Part shown: piece by piece, positions 41,121-53,733 of the stretch
Layout: each line of letters begins with the position of its first letter
How positions within the stretch are numbered: position 1 is the stretch's first letter
Translations under genes and position numbers: made by a program
Source of the DNA: Candidatus Nitrosopumilus sp.
GTDB taxonomy: Archaea > Thermoproteota > Nitrososphaeria > Nitrososphaerales > Nitrosopumilaceae
NCBI GenBank assembly: GCA_029250275.1
Contig: JAPFBP010000004.1
Location: 1-54,311, forward strand
DNA length: 54,311 nucleotides
Reading direction: 5' to 3'
Notes under the pieces: generated by a model
Database searches by the model: none
The model's input: the letters and a program-made list of their open reading frames with translations, nothing else
Told to the model about the DNA's origin: nothing

Positions 41121-41486
41121 TTATATTCTATCCAGAATTTTTTTCTTTTTTGTTTGAAATTCTTTTTCTGTGAGTATTCCAGACTCTCTTAACTTTCCAA
41201 GTTTTTCTAACATCTTCAAATCCTCTTGTGAATTAGATGTTGCCTTTTTTGCAGCAGCAATCCCTTCGTTAATCTTTTTAATTCCTTTTAATTTTATCTG
41301 CTCTTTTTCTTTTAGTGCTTTTTTAGTTAATTCATTGCTGGCCTTTTTTGCTTGAGATACAGCCATTTCACCAAACTCTACTGCATCCTCTAATGCCTCG
41401 TCTGCTCGCTTGATCCCTTCATCAATTGCCTTGTCTGCTTTTTTTAGAAATCTCTCAATGTATCCTGTTTTCTTTTTTGCTATCAT
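41121..41486 (-). CDS. coiled-coil protein with C-terminal SHOCT domain, 121 aa
   Basis: The first 85 residues are an uninterrupted Lys/Ala/Glu helix (KADKAIDEGIKRADEALEDA and onward). The last 30 residues match the SHOCT motif (LEKLGKLRESGILTEKEFQT, KKKKIL). SHOCT domains often end secreted or membrane-associated helical proteins and may mediate oligomerisation. No signal peptide is visible. Its start codon overlaps the start of the divergent gene (CATG at 41484-41487). Confidence 0.75.
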   Translation of the reverse strand: MIAKKKTGYIERFLKKADKAIDEGIKRADEALEDAVEFGEMAVSQAKKASNELTKKALKEKEQIKLKGIKKINEGIAAAKKATSNSQEDLKMLEKLGKLRESGILTEKEFQTKKKKILDRI

Positions 41487-42273
41487 GGCATCTAGTTACA
41501 AATTCTATTATTTAATTCCTAGTAGAATTGGTTTAATAGGTACAAATCAGTACATTGCTGTATCATTGTCTAAATCAAATTATGATGTAAAAACTATAGT
41601 TTTACGAAAAAACATTGATGAAACTGAAGCCATGGATATTGTTGAACAAAAGAAAACAACTCCTTTCAAATCATTACTTTCTCGTCCAAAAAAAGAAGAT
41701 GTACATGTACACTCTTTGAAATTATATTATGAATGCATTCTAATGGTTTCTGGAAAATACATTGCAGATTATTTTAGAAAATCAACTCATTCTATTTCTG
41801 TAGATTCTAATGTCAATGAAGTCTCTTTTGGAGATGGCCTTTTTCCAGTACGTTCAAAATCTAGTATTACAAAAGCATTTGTTGGAACACGTGGTAAAAA
41901 TAAGATTGATTTAAAATTGGAAGAACATGTGTTTGTTGAAGAAGAAGATGATTTAATCTTTGATCATCATGGCCGAGATGTTAAATACCAATTTAAAATT
42001 AATTCAAAAACCGTTGAAAATTACCCTCGAAAAATATTGGAACAAAATGCTCATAATGTCAAAAAATCAGAAATGACTCATGATACAGCAGTTGATAAAC
42101 TTCAAACACAATTAAAAAAACCCCTTGAGACTGATGTAAGAAATTTAAATGAAGAATTTATTTTACATGGGATTTCAGAAATCTACGTTCCTATTTTTGA
42201 GGCTAGATTGGTTGGTCCAAAAAAGAAAGTTGGAATAATTAGAATCGATGCAGTACAAAAAAAGATTTTTTGA
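41485..42273 (+). CDS. 262-aa protein of unknown function
   Basis: ATG 41485 (MASSYKFYYLIPSRIGLIGT) is preferred over upstream starts that would lie inside the divergent gene. The protein is soluble, with a Rossmann-like opening (YYLIPSRIGLIGTNQYIAVS), a basic middle, a strand-rich domain (GLFPVRSKSSITKAFVGTRG) and a C-terminal segment ending KKVGIIRIDAVQKKIF. I do not recognise the family. It converges on the TPR gene with 6 nt between stops. Confidence 0.6.
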   Translation: MASSYKFYYLIPSRIGLIGTNQYIAVSLSKSNYDVKTIVLRKNIDETEAMDIVEQKKTTPFKSLLSRPKKEDVHVHSLKLYYECILMVSGKYIADYFRKSTHSISVDSNVNEVSFGDGLFPVRSKSSITKAFVGTRGKNKIDLKLEEHVFVEEEDDLIFDHHGRDVKYQFKINSKTVENYPRKILEQNAHNVKKSEMTHDTAVDKLQTQLKKPLETDVRNLNEEFILHGISEIYVPIFEARLVGPKKKVGIIRIDAVQKKIF

Positions 42274-42279
42274 CCTAAT

Positions 42280-43101
42280 TCAGAGTTTCACCAGTTTTCT
42301 AAATTGATCATTGGTGTGTAATTTTTTAAATATTGGTTCTTCTTTTGCCCAACTTCTAATTATTTTAGGATTTTTAGAAATTGATTGCTTTAGTAATTCT
42401 AGTGATTCAGGATAATTACCTAATGCAGCTTTACTTCTTGATTTGGCATAAATAATATTCACATTATCTTTATGTTTTGATAATATTTTGTCAAAAATCT
42501 CAATTGCTTTTTCGTGTTTGCCTAATTCTGCTAATTCAATTCCAATGTGAAAAAATGCATCCATGTGACTTGGATTATTTTTGTACACTGTATCAAAACA
42601 ATTTAAAGATTCTTCATGCTTTTTCATTTTGCCTAAGATTATTCCTTTGTAAAACAACGCATTTGGTTTTCTTGGCTCTATTGTAATTGCTTTATCTAGA
42701 ACTTGTAATGCTTCTTCTTTTTCTTGCAACTTGTCAAGTAAGACACCTTTGTTAAAATAGGATGAAGCATTTTTTGGGTCTGACTCTATTGCTTTGTCAT
42801 AACATTCTGCAGCTGCTTGGATATTGCCGTTTTCTGCCATTGCAATTCCTCTATTATTCCAAGCTTGAGCATCATTTGGATTAATCTCTAACAAAATATC
42901 AAAACACGTTATTGCATCACTGTATTTTTTTATCTGGTTTAATGATATACCTTTGTTAAATAATGCTGATGTATTTTTAGCATCTTGTTTTAGTATTTTG
43001 TTAAAGAGTGAGATGGCTCCTTTTGGTTGATTTTTTTCCATTAGGGACATTGCATTATACAGCAAATCTTCAACGTTATCTTTTGATCCAAATAGATCCA
43101 T
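42280..43101 (-). CDS. tetratricopeptide-repeat protein, 273 aa
   Basis: About seven TPR units of 34 residues are visible: SALFNKGISLNQIKKYSDAI, QAWNNRGIAMAENGNIQAAA, SSYFNKGVLLDKLQEKEEAL and similar. Each has the W/A-G-Y/F-A-P consensus spacing. The start MDLFGSKDNVEDLLYNAMSL precedes the array. TPR arrays scaffold protein complexes; the partner is unknown. There is no signal peptide. Confidence 0.88.
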   Translation of the reverse strand: MDLFGSKDNVEDLLYNAMSLMEKNQPKGAISLFNKILKQDAKNTSALFNKGISLNQIKKYSDAITCFDILLEINPNDAQAWNNRGIAMAENGNIQAAAECYDKAIESDPKNASSYFNKGVLLDKLQEKEEALQVLDKAITIEPRKPNALFYKGIILGKMKKHEESLNCFDTVYKNNPSHMDAFFHIGIELAELGKHEKAIEIFDKILSKHKDNVNIIYAKSRSKAALGNYPESLELLKQSISKNPKIIRSWAKEEPIFKKLHTNDQFRKLVKL

Positions 43102-43327
43102 AATTCCTCAAAAATGATATTGGTAATGAAAGTTTGGTTTATCCTAGTGATTTGAATTTCTTTATTGCTTTTTTTGCCATGTTTTTTTGCTCTTCTACAA
43201 TAGTATATGTAGTGTCGTTGCTAGCATGTCAACTCTTTTTTCTTTTTTATGTTATATTAGAATACTAATTTTTAAAAAATTAATCAATTAGGATACGCTT
43301 AATTTGCATTTAATACTGATTTGAGCG

Positions 43328-43690
43328 TTGTCTAATTCTGAAATTCAATACCTTTGTGAGAAAATTCACGTTCATAGATGGCCTAAGGATGGCGCAATTT
43401 GGGATGATTCAACCCAAACTGAATTAGATGACTCTATTAACAAAAATCCTAACAAAAAACAAGTCACAATAAAAGAAAACACAATTCAAATTGAAAATTT
43501 TAAATTCACTTCTCTTAAAAAAATTGGAATTACAGTACCATTTTTTAAAAAAGAATGCACTATGATATTTGAGGCACAGTTTGGTATTCTTTTAGCACAT
43601 GTTCATGTTACTATAAAATCTAAAAATTATGTTGATATCTTTACAGAACTAACCACGTGGAAAAACAGAGTTTTCCCAAACGATTCTTGA
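43328..43690 (+). CDS. 120-aa protein of unknown function, TTG start
   Basis: The frame opens with TTG 43328 (SNSEIQYLCEKIHVHRWPKD) and has no nearby ATG. GCTTAATTT about 23-31 nt upstream is a TATA box well placed for a leaderless TTG. The rest is a beta-rich soluble domain (KQVTIKENTIQIENFKFTSL, FGILLAHVHVTIKSK) ending TTWKNRVFPND. No family is recognised. It converges on the aminotransferase gene with 3 nt between. The 226-nt gap before it holds only AT-rich promoter sequence. Confidence 0.6.
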   Translation: MSNSEIQYLCEKIHVHRWPKDGAIWDDSTQTELDDSINKNPNKKQVTIKENTIQIENFKFTSLKKIGITVPFFKKECTMIFEAQFGILLAHVHVTIKSKNYVDIFTELTTWKNRVFPNDS

Positions 43691-43693
43691 AAT

Positions 43694-44995
43694 TTAAAAA
43701 TTTTCAGATGCTTTGACTATCTTTTTGATGTCTTCTTTAGAATGCATATCAGAAATTGCACCTAGTTTTCCTGGCAAAAAGAAGATTCCGTCATGTGCAA
43801 TCATCTTAAAATGATATTTTGCAAGCATTTGTGAATCACATTTTGCAACATGTGTTGAATTTGTTATTTCTGTCACACCTTCTTTTAGAAAATGGGTCAT
43901 GAATAATGAGCCCTTACCTGTAATTGCCACTTTTCCATCAAATGCCTTACCAATTTCTTTTCTAGCATATTCTCCAAGTGAGTTTATTTTTGTATATGTG
44001 GATTTTTTTGATTTTAAAAGACTCAGTGTTGCAAAACCTGTAGTCATTGATACTGGATTTGCAGAAAATGTGCCTCCCCCTATATAGGAGCGTTCTGATT
44101 TCTTTTTCCCTGTTGTATCTGCTTGCTCCATTATTTCCTTTTTACCACACATTACTCCGATAGACATTCCTCCACCAACAATTTTTCCTAATGTGACAAT
44201 ATCTGGATTTAGTTTCATTGTTGGGTAAAGACATCCATATCTGAATCTAAACCCTGTTACAATTTCATCCAAAATAAACAATGAATTATTTTTGTGAATA
44301 AATTCTTGAATTCCTTTAAGATATTCTGGAGTAGCTGGAATGCATCCACCACCGCCTAGCACTGGTTCAATTATCACTCCTGCTAAATTTTTTGAATGTT
44401 TTTTCAGAATTTTTAAAGATCCTTCTAAATCATTATATGGAATTGAGATAATTTTTTCTTCATTCACTACTCCACTACTTTCTGATTCTGAAAATGGCCA
44501 ACTAACACTTTTCAATAAATCTGATGTGTATCCGTGCCATCCACCATCAATTTTGGCAATTATTTTTCTACCTGTTACAGAGCGAGCTAATCTAACTGCA
44601 TACATTGTAGCTTCAGTACCTGATGTTACATAACGAATTTTTTCAGCTACTGGAACTGCTTTTGAAATTAATTCTGATAATAAAATAGTCTGCTCATTTA
44701 CTGTGCCATACATCCACCCTTTCTCAATTTGTTTTTTCAAAGATTCTTTTACTTTTTTTTGTCCATGTCCTAAAATGAGACTCCAATGACCCATCCAATA
44801 ATCTGTATACTTGTTTGAATCTGCATCGACTAAATTTTTTCCTGCAGATGATTTTACAATAAATGGATATGGTTCATAATATCGTATATTATGAGAAACT
44901 CCATTTACGTGAAATTTCAAAGATTTAGCAAATATTTTTGCAGAATTTTTTGTTTTCTTTTTGTATTCAGAAATATAGCTCAAAATCAAATTCAC
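43694..44995 (-). CDS. class-III PLP aminotransferase, glutamate-1-semialdehyde aminomutase-like
   Basis: The 433-aa protein shares the HemL pattern: [70 protein letters not shown] and the PLP-binding Lys in [13 protein letters not shown]. It may convert glutamate-1-semialdehyde to 5-aminolevulinate for haem, cobalamin or siroheme, but a paralogous aminomutase/transaminase role is possible because the N terminus ([15 protein letters not shown]) departs from canonical HemL. No other tetrapyrrole genes are near. It is divergent from the rRNA operon, with 378 nt between them. Confidence 0.8.
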   Translation of the reverse strand: MNLILSYISEYKKKTKNSAKIFAKSLKFHVNGVSHNIRYYEPYPFIVKSSAGKNLVDADSNKYTDYWMGHWSLILGHGQKKVKESLKKQIEKGWMYGTVNEQTILLSELISKAVPVAEKIRYVTSGTEATMYAVRLARSVTGRKIIAKIDGGWHGYTSDLLKSVSWPFSESESSGVVNEEKIISIPYNDLEGSLKILKKHSKNLAGVIIEPVLGGGGCIPATPEYLKGIQEFIHKNNSLFILDEIVTGFRFRYGCLYPTMKLNPDIVTLGKIVGGGMSIGVMCGKKEIMEQADTTGKKKSERSYIGGGTFSANPVSMTTGFATLSLLKSKKSTYTKINSLGEYARKEIGKAFDGKVAITGKGSLFMTHFLKEGVTEITNSTHVAKCDSQMLAKYHFKMIAHDGIFFLPGKLGAISDMHSKEDIKKIVKASENF

Positions 44996-45139
44996 AAATC
45001 AATGCTGCCATTTTAACTATCAAAATATCTTTGTTCATTTTGTTTTTTATCATTTACTTGGGTCTTTGGGTTGATCTAAAAAATAAAATGTGTAATTTTT
45101 TTAATTTTTGTGGCCGATCAGGCATAATTTCACGGTTGG

Positions 45140-45150
45140 TTTATATGTAT
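45140..45150 (+). promoter_or_regulatory. candidate rRNA operon promoter (TATA box)
   Basis: TTTATATGTAT lies 234 nt before the 16S gene in the only part of the upstream gap with a strong TATA-like element. A transcript starting near 45175 would include the 5' arm of the 16S processing stem. The rest of 44996-45373 is leader sequence; small frames there (for example up to 45228) are not convincing. Confidence 0.4.
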
Positions 45151-45288
45151 TCTGACTTTGATGGCTTCTGCATACGTAACGCAATAGGCGGCGCTCGTGA
45201 TGAAGTATGGCAAGATGCCACTTTATGATTCATGGGCCTCCAGTTACGCATACAAGAATGAGGATTTGATTGCAAGATCAATATCTGA

Positions 45289-45312
45289 AATGTGAAGATT
45301 ATGTGCATCCGT
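45289..45312 (+). other. 5' arm of the pre-16S processing stem
   Basis: The 24 nt pair continuously with 46861-46884 (16 Watson-Crick pairs and then 8 more including two G-U). The stem encloses the whole 16S rRNA and is the usual substrate for bulge-helix-bulge cleavage by the tRNA-intron endonuclease. Confidence 0.8.
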
Positions 45313-45373
45313 CAATTCCAAATTAAAGTACATGATGTGTACTTCAGTAATCAAAATACAAAATATATTTCAG

Positions 45374-46846
<1,473 letters not shown>

Positions 46847-46860
46847 GATATGGAAAGTGT

Positions 46861-46884
46861 ACGGGTGTACATAATCTTCACATT
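46861..46884 (+). other. 3' arm of the pre-16S processing stem
   Basis: Complement of 45289-45312, beginning 14 nt after the 16S 3' end. The 16S-23S spacer (46847-46993) contains no tRNA-Ala gene, as is usual for Thaumarchaeota and unlike Euryarchaeota. Confidence 0.8.
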
Positions 46885-46963
46885 GAAATCATCGATGCAA
46901 TGCATCACGAAAGTGGTGTATGAAGGATGTAGTGGGTCACTTACCGGTGGCTTGCAATGATCG

Positions 46964-46993
46964 TCGTGCATAGTCGTGTAATATGTGGCTGAA
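46964..46993 (+). other. 5' arm of the pre-23S processing stem
   Basis: The segment from TCGTGCATAGTC to GTGGCTGAA pairs with 49988-50017 (TTCAGCCAC ... GACTATGCGCGA). The two strong helices of 9-12 bp have a few mismatches between them. It brackets the mature 23S rRNA. Confidence 0.75.
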
Positions 46994-46996
46994 TAT

Positions 46997-49985
<2,989 letters not shown>

Positions 49986-49987
49986 GG

Positions 49988-50017
49988 TTCAGCCACTTAC
50001 ATAGAGACTATGCGCGA
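49988..50017 (+). other. 3' arm of the pre-23S processing stem
   Basis: Complementary to 46964-46993. It begins with TTCAGCCAC directly after the mature 23S end. Confidence 0.75.
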
Positions 50018-50090
50018 TGAATCATTTTCAATTCATCAAGTGGAATATAACATATACACGACTTGTACGATGATTTCATTTTTAATCATT

Positions 50091-50190
50091 CATAGCGTAA
50101 GCTATGCATTTTTAATTAGATAATTATTTTTCCTAGTGTAATCTATGATTTTTAATTATTTGAAATCCACCTTAGTGGAAACTATGCACG
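50091..50190 (+). terminator. rRNA operon terminator region with repeated hairpin/T-tract units
   Basis: CATAGC-GTAA-GCTATG at 50091-50106 is a perfect 6-bp hairpin followed by CATTTTTAATTA. A second similar unit (GTGTAATCTATGATTTTTAATTA) follows. Then comes TCCAC-CTTA-GTGGA at 50166-50179 with ACTATGCACGATTATTTATT. Archaeal termination relies on T-tracts, so these repeated units are a plausible termination zone. The stretch from 50018 to 50266 contains no gene. Confidence 0.5.
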
Positions 50191-50266
50191 ATTATTTATT
50201 CTATTATTGAAAATAACATACAACTGCTTGTATTATATTAAAATGGATTTCAATTTTTGTACAATT

Positions 50267-50455
50267 TCAGTAAGCAACAAGCCTACCACCTTTACTGTCA
50301 TCCTGTCTCTTTAGATACTTCTTTTTTAATTCAATATCTTTTTGAAATTCTTTTGGTAAGCCGACCTATCATTTGTTTTGGTTTTCAGATATTGATCGAA
50401 AAGATCTAAAGTTGCTAATAGTCTGTTGGTTAATTCTTCACAGTAACTATTCAAG
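50267..50455 (-). pseudogene. frameshifted remnant of a small helical protein
   Basis: The minus strand reads YCEELTNRLLATLDLFDQYL, KTKTNDRSAY, and then the coding pattern moves to the next frame as PKEFQKDIELKKKYLKRQDD, SKGGRLVAY and a stop at 50267-50269. The shift is near 50366. No ATG opens the first part (only TTG near 50455). It follows the RDD pseudogene on the same strand. A helical, partly BAG-like protein seems to have been lost. Confidence 0.5.
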
Positions 50456-50470
50456 AAAATCTGACAAAAT

Positions 50471-50955
50471 TTAGTCTTTCAAATATTTGGCACCTAAATC
50501 ATTCTCTGATTCTTTAATTTTGATAACTATGGTGTCTCCAATTTTATTAAAAATTCTTTGGCGTTTTTCATTTGTCAAAATCCATCCTATTATTACATCA
50601 AGTGGAAGTAGAAATGATTTCCCAAAATTACATAGTAAAATTCCTTTAAAAGTTGGTTTTTCTTCACTCAACGATGTCACCTGCAAATTCAGAATTTTTT
50701 TTCCAATACTTTTACCTGTTTTATATTCTAAAACTGTCCAATAAACAAAAAACAATATGCTTGCAATAATGAATTGTATATTTTCTGTCCAAAGACCATT
50801 TTCATCAAGTTCATAGTAAATTGTTCCAAATGAGATAAAAATTATGATTGTTGATATGGTTAAATAATTATAAAATCAATTACCCCTGCAAGAAACCTGT
50901 CTATCAATTTTGCTAAAATTATGTTTGAATTAATTTTAGAATCTGGTTTATCCAT
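50471..50955 (-). pseudogene. RDD-family membrane protein with one frameshift
   Basis: ATG 50955 starts a protein reading KLIDRFLAGVIDFIII, the Arg-Asp-Asp-type first helix of RDD proteins, before TAA near 50862-50864. Moving one base back, the other frame continues LTISTIIIFISFGTIYYELD and then KTGKSIGKKILNLQV, the second conserved RDD helix region. It ends GAKYLKD at 50471. Joined, it is a complete RDD protein of about 160 aa. A single missing T in a short T-run explains the break, so either a real mutation or a sequencing error is possible. The downstream 94-aa part alone lacks the first helix. Confidence 0.75.
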
Positions 50956-51052
50956 GACTCGACTAATAATTATGAATTAATAAAATGTATTAATCATTAG
51001 CTAACATCTATTACAACACAGTAAATTTATCATTAAATATTCATGATAACAT

Positions 51053-51184
51053 ATGAAAGCAAAATTTGCAACATCTTGTATCTCATGTGGTGATAAAATT
51101 CAACCTGGGAAAGAGATTTCAAAAAATAAAGATGAGAATTGGGTTCATAAACACTGTGTTGATGACTCTGAAGGTTTACCTTAG
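51053..51184 (+). CDS. 43-aa zinc-binding microprotein
   Basis: ATG 51053 to TAG 51182-51184 encodes KAKFATSCISCGDKIQPGKE, then NKDENWVHKHCVDD. CxxC followed by HxHC gives a LIM/PARP-like zinc knuckle (C-x2-C-x19-H-x1-H-C). The PGKEI...WVHKHC arrangement resembles the small poly-ADP-ribose-polymerase-type zinc finger. No neighbours are co-directional within 40 nt except the methyltransferase downstream. Confidence 0.6.
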   Translation: MKAKFATSCISCGDKIQPGKEISKNKDENWVHKHCVDDSEGLP

Positions 51185-51224
51185 GAATTAATAGCCTGAT
51201 CATTAAACAATCATAGAATTATTT

Positions 51225-52064
51225 TTGGTGACGATAAACCCTCTTGAATTATTTTTATGGACTTTTAGAAGAAATGAAAAAGATGTAGTTAATCTTTACA
51301 CCGCTCTATCCCCTGTTATGCAATTAGCCACGGGTGGGTCAATGCTGAATTTCGGATTTTGGTCAAAAAATCACCCTGATCCTATATCTGCTCAAAATAA
51401 TCTATGTATGTTTTTTGCAAATATGGCAGAATTGGCTTCTACACTAAAGGTTGTTGACGTAGGTAGTGGTTTGTCTGCTCCATCCAAACTTTGGAGAGAT
51501 ACATATCCTGATATCAACTTGTATGATGTTAATATTAATTTCAAGCAATTAATTGATTCTGGTTTTGAAAAAAATATAGAGTTTTTAAATTCTACATCTA
51601 CAAAATTACCATTTGCAGATGATTCAGTTGATCGTGTTTTAGCATTAGAATCTGCTCAACATTTCAACCCTTTGATTAGTTTTATTTCTGAATCTAAAAG
51701 AATATTGAAAAAATCTGGATTACTTGTTATTGCAATTCCTGTATCTCTTGAAAATCCATCTTTTAGAAAATTAGGTCTCTTAAAATTTACTTGGTCTTCT
51801 GAACACTATTTACTGGACACTGTTAAACAATTTATCGAGTCTGGTGGATTTGTTATTTCTGAAGAAAAATTAATTGGTGAATTTGTTTATGGACCTTTGG
51901 CAGACTATTATATAGAAAACAGAATGACTTTAAAAAAATCTATTTTGGAAAAATATCCAAACTATGTTGAAAAAATTCTTTACAAATCTCTTCTATCCAT
52001 GAAAAAAGCATCAGAAAAAAAATATATCGATTATGTTCTTTTGAAGTGTACTTTAAAGTCTTAA
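51225..52064 (+). CDS. SAM-dependent methyltransferase (class I, Methyltransf_11-like)
   Basis: Motif I is LKVVDVGSGLSAPSKLW, motif II includes LYDVNINFKQL, and motif III/IV is LPFADDSVDRVLALESAQHF, giving the class-I fold. The C-terminal part (SESKRILKKSGLLVIAIP) completes the core, followed by a variable substrate region. The start is GTG 51228 or TTG 51225; CATTAAACAA about 20 nt upstream fits a leaderless start at either. The substrate is unknown, and lipid or small-molecule methylation is possible (sterol/phospholipid methyltransferase-like). It overlaps the convergent pseudogene by 4 nt. Confidence 0.82.
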   Translation: MVTINPLELFLWTFRRNEKDVVNLYTALSPVMQLATGGSMLNFGFWSKNHPDPISAQNNLCMFFANMAELASTLKVVDVGSGLSAPSKLWRDTYPDINLYDVNINFKQLIDSGFEKNIEFLNSTSTKLPFADDSVDRVLALESAQHFNPLISFISESKRILKKSGLLVIAIPVSLENPSFRKLGLLKFTWSSEHYLLDTVKQFIESGGFVISEEKLIGEFVYGPLADYYIENRMTLKKSILEKYPNYVEKILYKSLLSMKKASEKKYIDYVLLKCTLKS

Positions 52065-53154
52065 ACTATGAGTATTTTTTTACCAATAAGATACTCCATT
52101 ACTTGAATGTATTCAGATTCTAAAATCAACCCGTCTAGAAACCACATTGTATTTGTTTTAAACCATTTTAGAATATTCATATCGTGTAATTGAATTCATG
52201 CGGAATCTTGAAACATATTAGTTTCAATTAATGATAATTTTTCCCACACTGTAACAGGTTTTGTAATTTCAAACTTTTCTGAAAGTAAAATCCCTGGTTC
52301 TTTATCAATAATCAATAATTTACTTTGATCATTATTTTGGGCAAACAATCCTACTCTTGTTATAGTTCATATATCGTAATTTGTTGTTCCAGTTACCCTG
52401 TAATCACCAATTATTTGCACTATGTTTATTGGAATTTTATATAGAAACTTGGTAGTTATACAACATTTTTCTTCTATGGGGATTTTATTATTTTCATTCA
52501 GATGAAATTGATTCATCTCTACTTTTTCTTCTGAAATTTTTTTACTGTTAACTAAAATTCAATCTGAATCTATTTTATCAATTTCAAACTTTTCTGTAGT
52601 GGTATTCTTGTACTTACTTGTATGTGAATAAATTACATAATCTGTTCTTTTACACATAATCCGTCTTCATTACAAACTCTATTACTGATATTATCCATAA
52701 TTGGTGGGGATATCACATTATTTTCTATCAATGATCTTATTGCATATGCAAATGTGCTGTCTTTTAATTCTCCATTTACCAATAACCTTGCATCTTTTTT
52801 AATCCAATCTGGAAATATTGTAAATTCACTGTGTCTTTGTCGTATAAAATCTGCGCTTCCTAAGTATTTTTTAATTTCTGCAATTAATACAATATCTCTT
52901 AATTGGTGTTGACTATTCCATGCAATATGGTCGTATAGAGTACTACATGCCATCAGATTTGGAAACTGTAGATGTTGAATGGATAAAATATTTAATCCTA
53001 ACAGTAGCTATTCTTCATAATAAAATTCACAAAATTCTAAAATATCTTTTACTGTCTTAACTTCAAAATCTGGTTGGTATCCTAAAACACTTTGAGTATT
53101 AAAACTTCAAACCAGTACCATTACAATAATTCCAATTAATAATAATCTCAACAA
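52061..53154 (-). pseudogene. membrane-anchored exported protein gene with five Trp-position stops and a frameshift
   Basis: From TTG 53154 the minus strand reads as one gene of about 365 codons: a signal/anchor helix (LLLIGIIVMVL), an extracytoplasmic domain with a PEWIK-like module (FPDWIKKDARLLVNGELKDS), a beta-rich middle, and a second such module at the end (ILKWFKTNTMWFLDGLILES). It is broken by TGA at 53107, TAG at 53008, TGA at 52559, 52367 and 52196, and by a one-base shift near 52645-52651. Every TGA stands where Trp fits the sequence. The longest intact piece (52633-52953, 106 aa) starts inside the gene. Confidence 0.75.
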
Positions 53155-53301
53155 TATTTTATCTGTACTTTTAACTTATTAATTTCATGTAAAATTTTCT
53201 TTAACTTGATGACCGTTCTGGTATCTTTTTTTGTAATTAATACTATTTTTGGTCTTTTGAGATTGATTAGGTTTTTATTTTTGATATTTTATCTTAAAAT
53301 T

Positions 53302-53673
53302 ATGGTTGATACCACTTTGTATGCTAAAAAATGTGCTAAATTGTTAGAAGAATCTGAAATCCGTTTTGCAGGAATAGTAGACAAAGATGGTAAACTAATT
53401 GCAGGTGGTTTTAAGGAAGGACTTGTTCCTTATGAAGGCGATGAGACAAAATTACAGTCATTTTTTGATTTTGTTTCAAAAGCATCTATACGAAAAGAGT
53501 TTGATGAAAGCCTAGGACCGATAAATTACATTGCTGCAAGACGTGACAAGGCAGTTTTAATTAGTTTCCCATTCCCGATTACCAACATCTTACTTTTAAT
53601 TTCTGCAGAACCTTCTGTCAATATTGAAAATTTGGCAAAGAAAGTTGTAGAGATATTCACTGATGTTAATTAG
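53302..53673 (+). CDS. roadblock-like/DUF6659-type protein, 123 aa
   Basis: ATG 53302 (MVDTTLYAKKCAKLLEESEI) is preferred; the upstream extension is hydrophobic low-complexity sequence that includes the TATA-like TTTTTATTTTTGAT. The core IRFAGIVDKDGKLIAGGFKE, a central helix (LQSFFDFVSKASIRKEF) and AVLISFPFPITNILLLISAE have the alpha/beta pattern of roadblock/profilin-like sensor domains. It resembles 11152-11526. Function is unknown; it may regulate a small GTPase. Confidence 0.65.
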   Translation: MVDTTLYAKKCAKLLEESEIRFAGIVDKDGKLIAGGFKEGLVPYEGDETKLQSFFDFVSKASIRKEFDESLGPINYIAARRDKAVLISFPFPITNILLLISAEPSVNIENLAKKVVEIFTDVN

Positions 53674-53733
53674 ACATATTTTCACAAACTTACGTATTCT
53701 TTAATTATGTGTGATGAAATTTAGTTTTTGAAT

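Noticed and set aside
44938-45228. 96-codon plus-strand frame before 16S
   Set aside because: Half is antisense to the aminotransferase and the rest is rRNA leader with the likely promoter; composition is not protein-like.
52061-53154. TGA-as-Trp genetic code
   Set aside because: Intact genes in the window end normally in TGA and use TGG for Trp; the locus also has a TAG and a frameshift, so decay is simpler.
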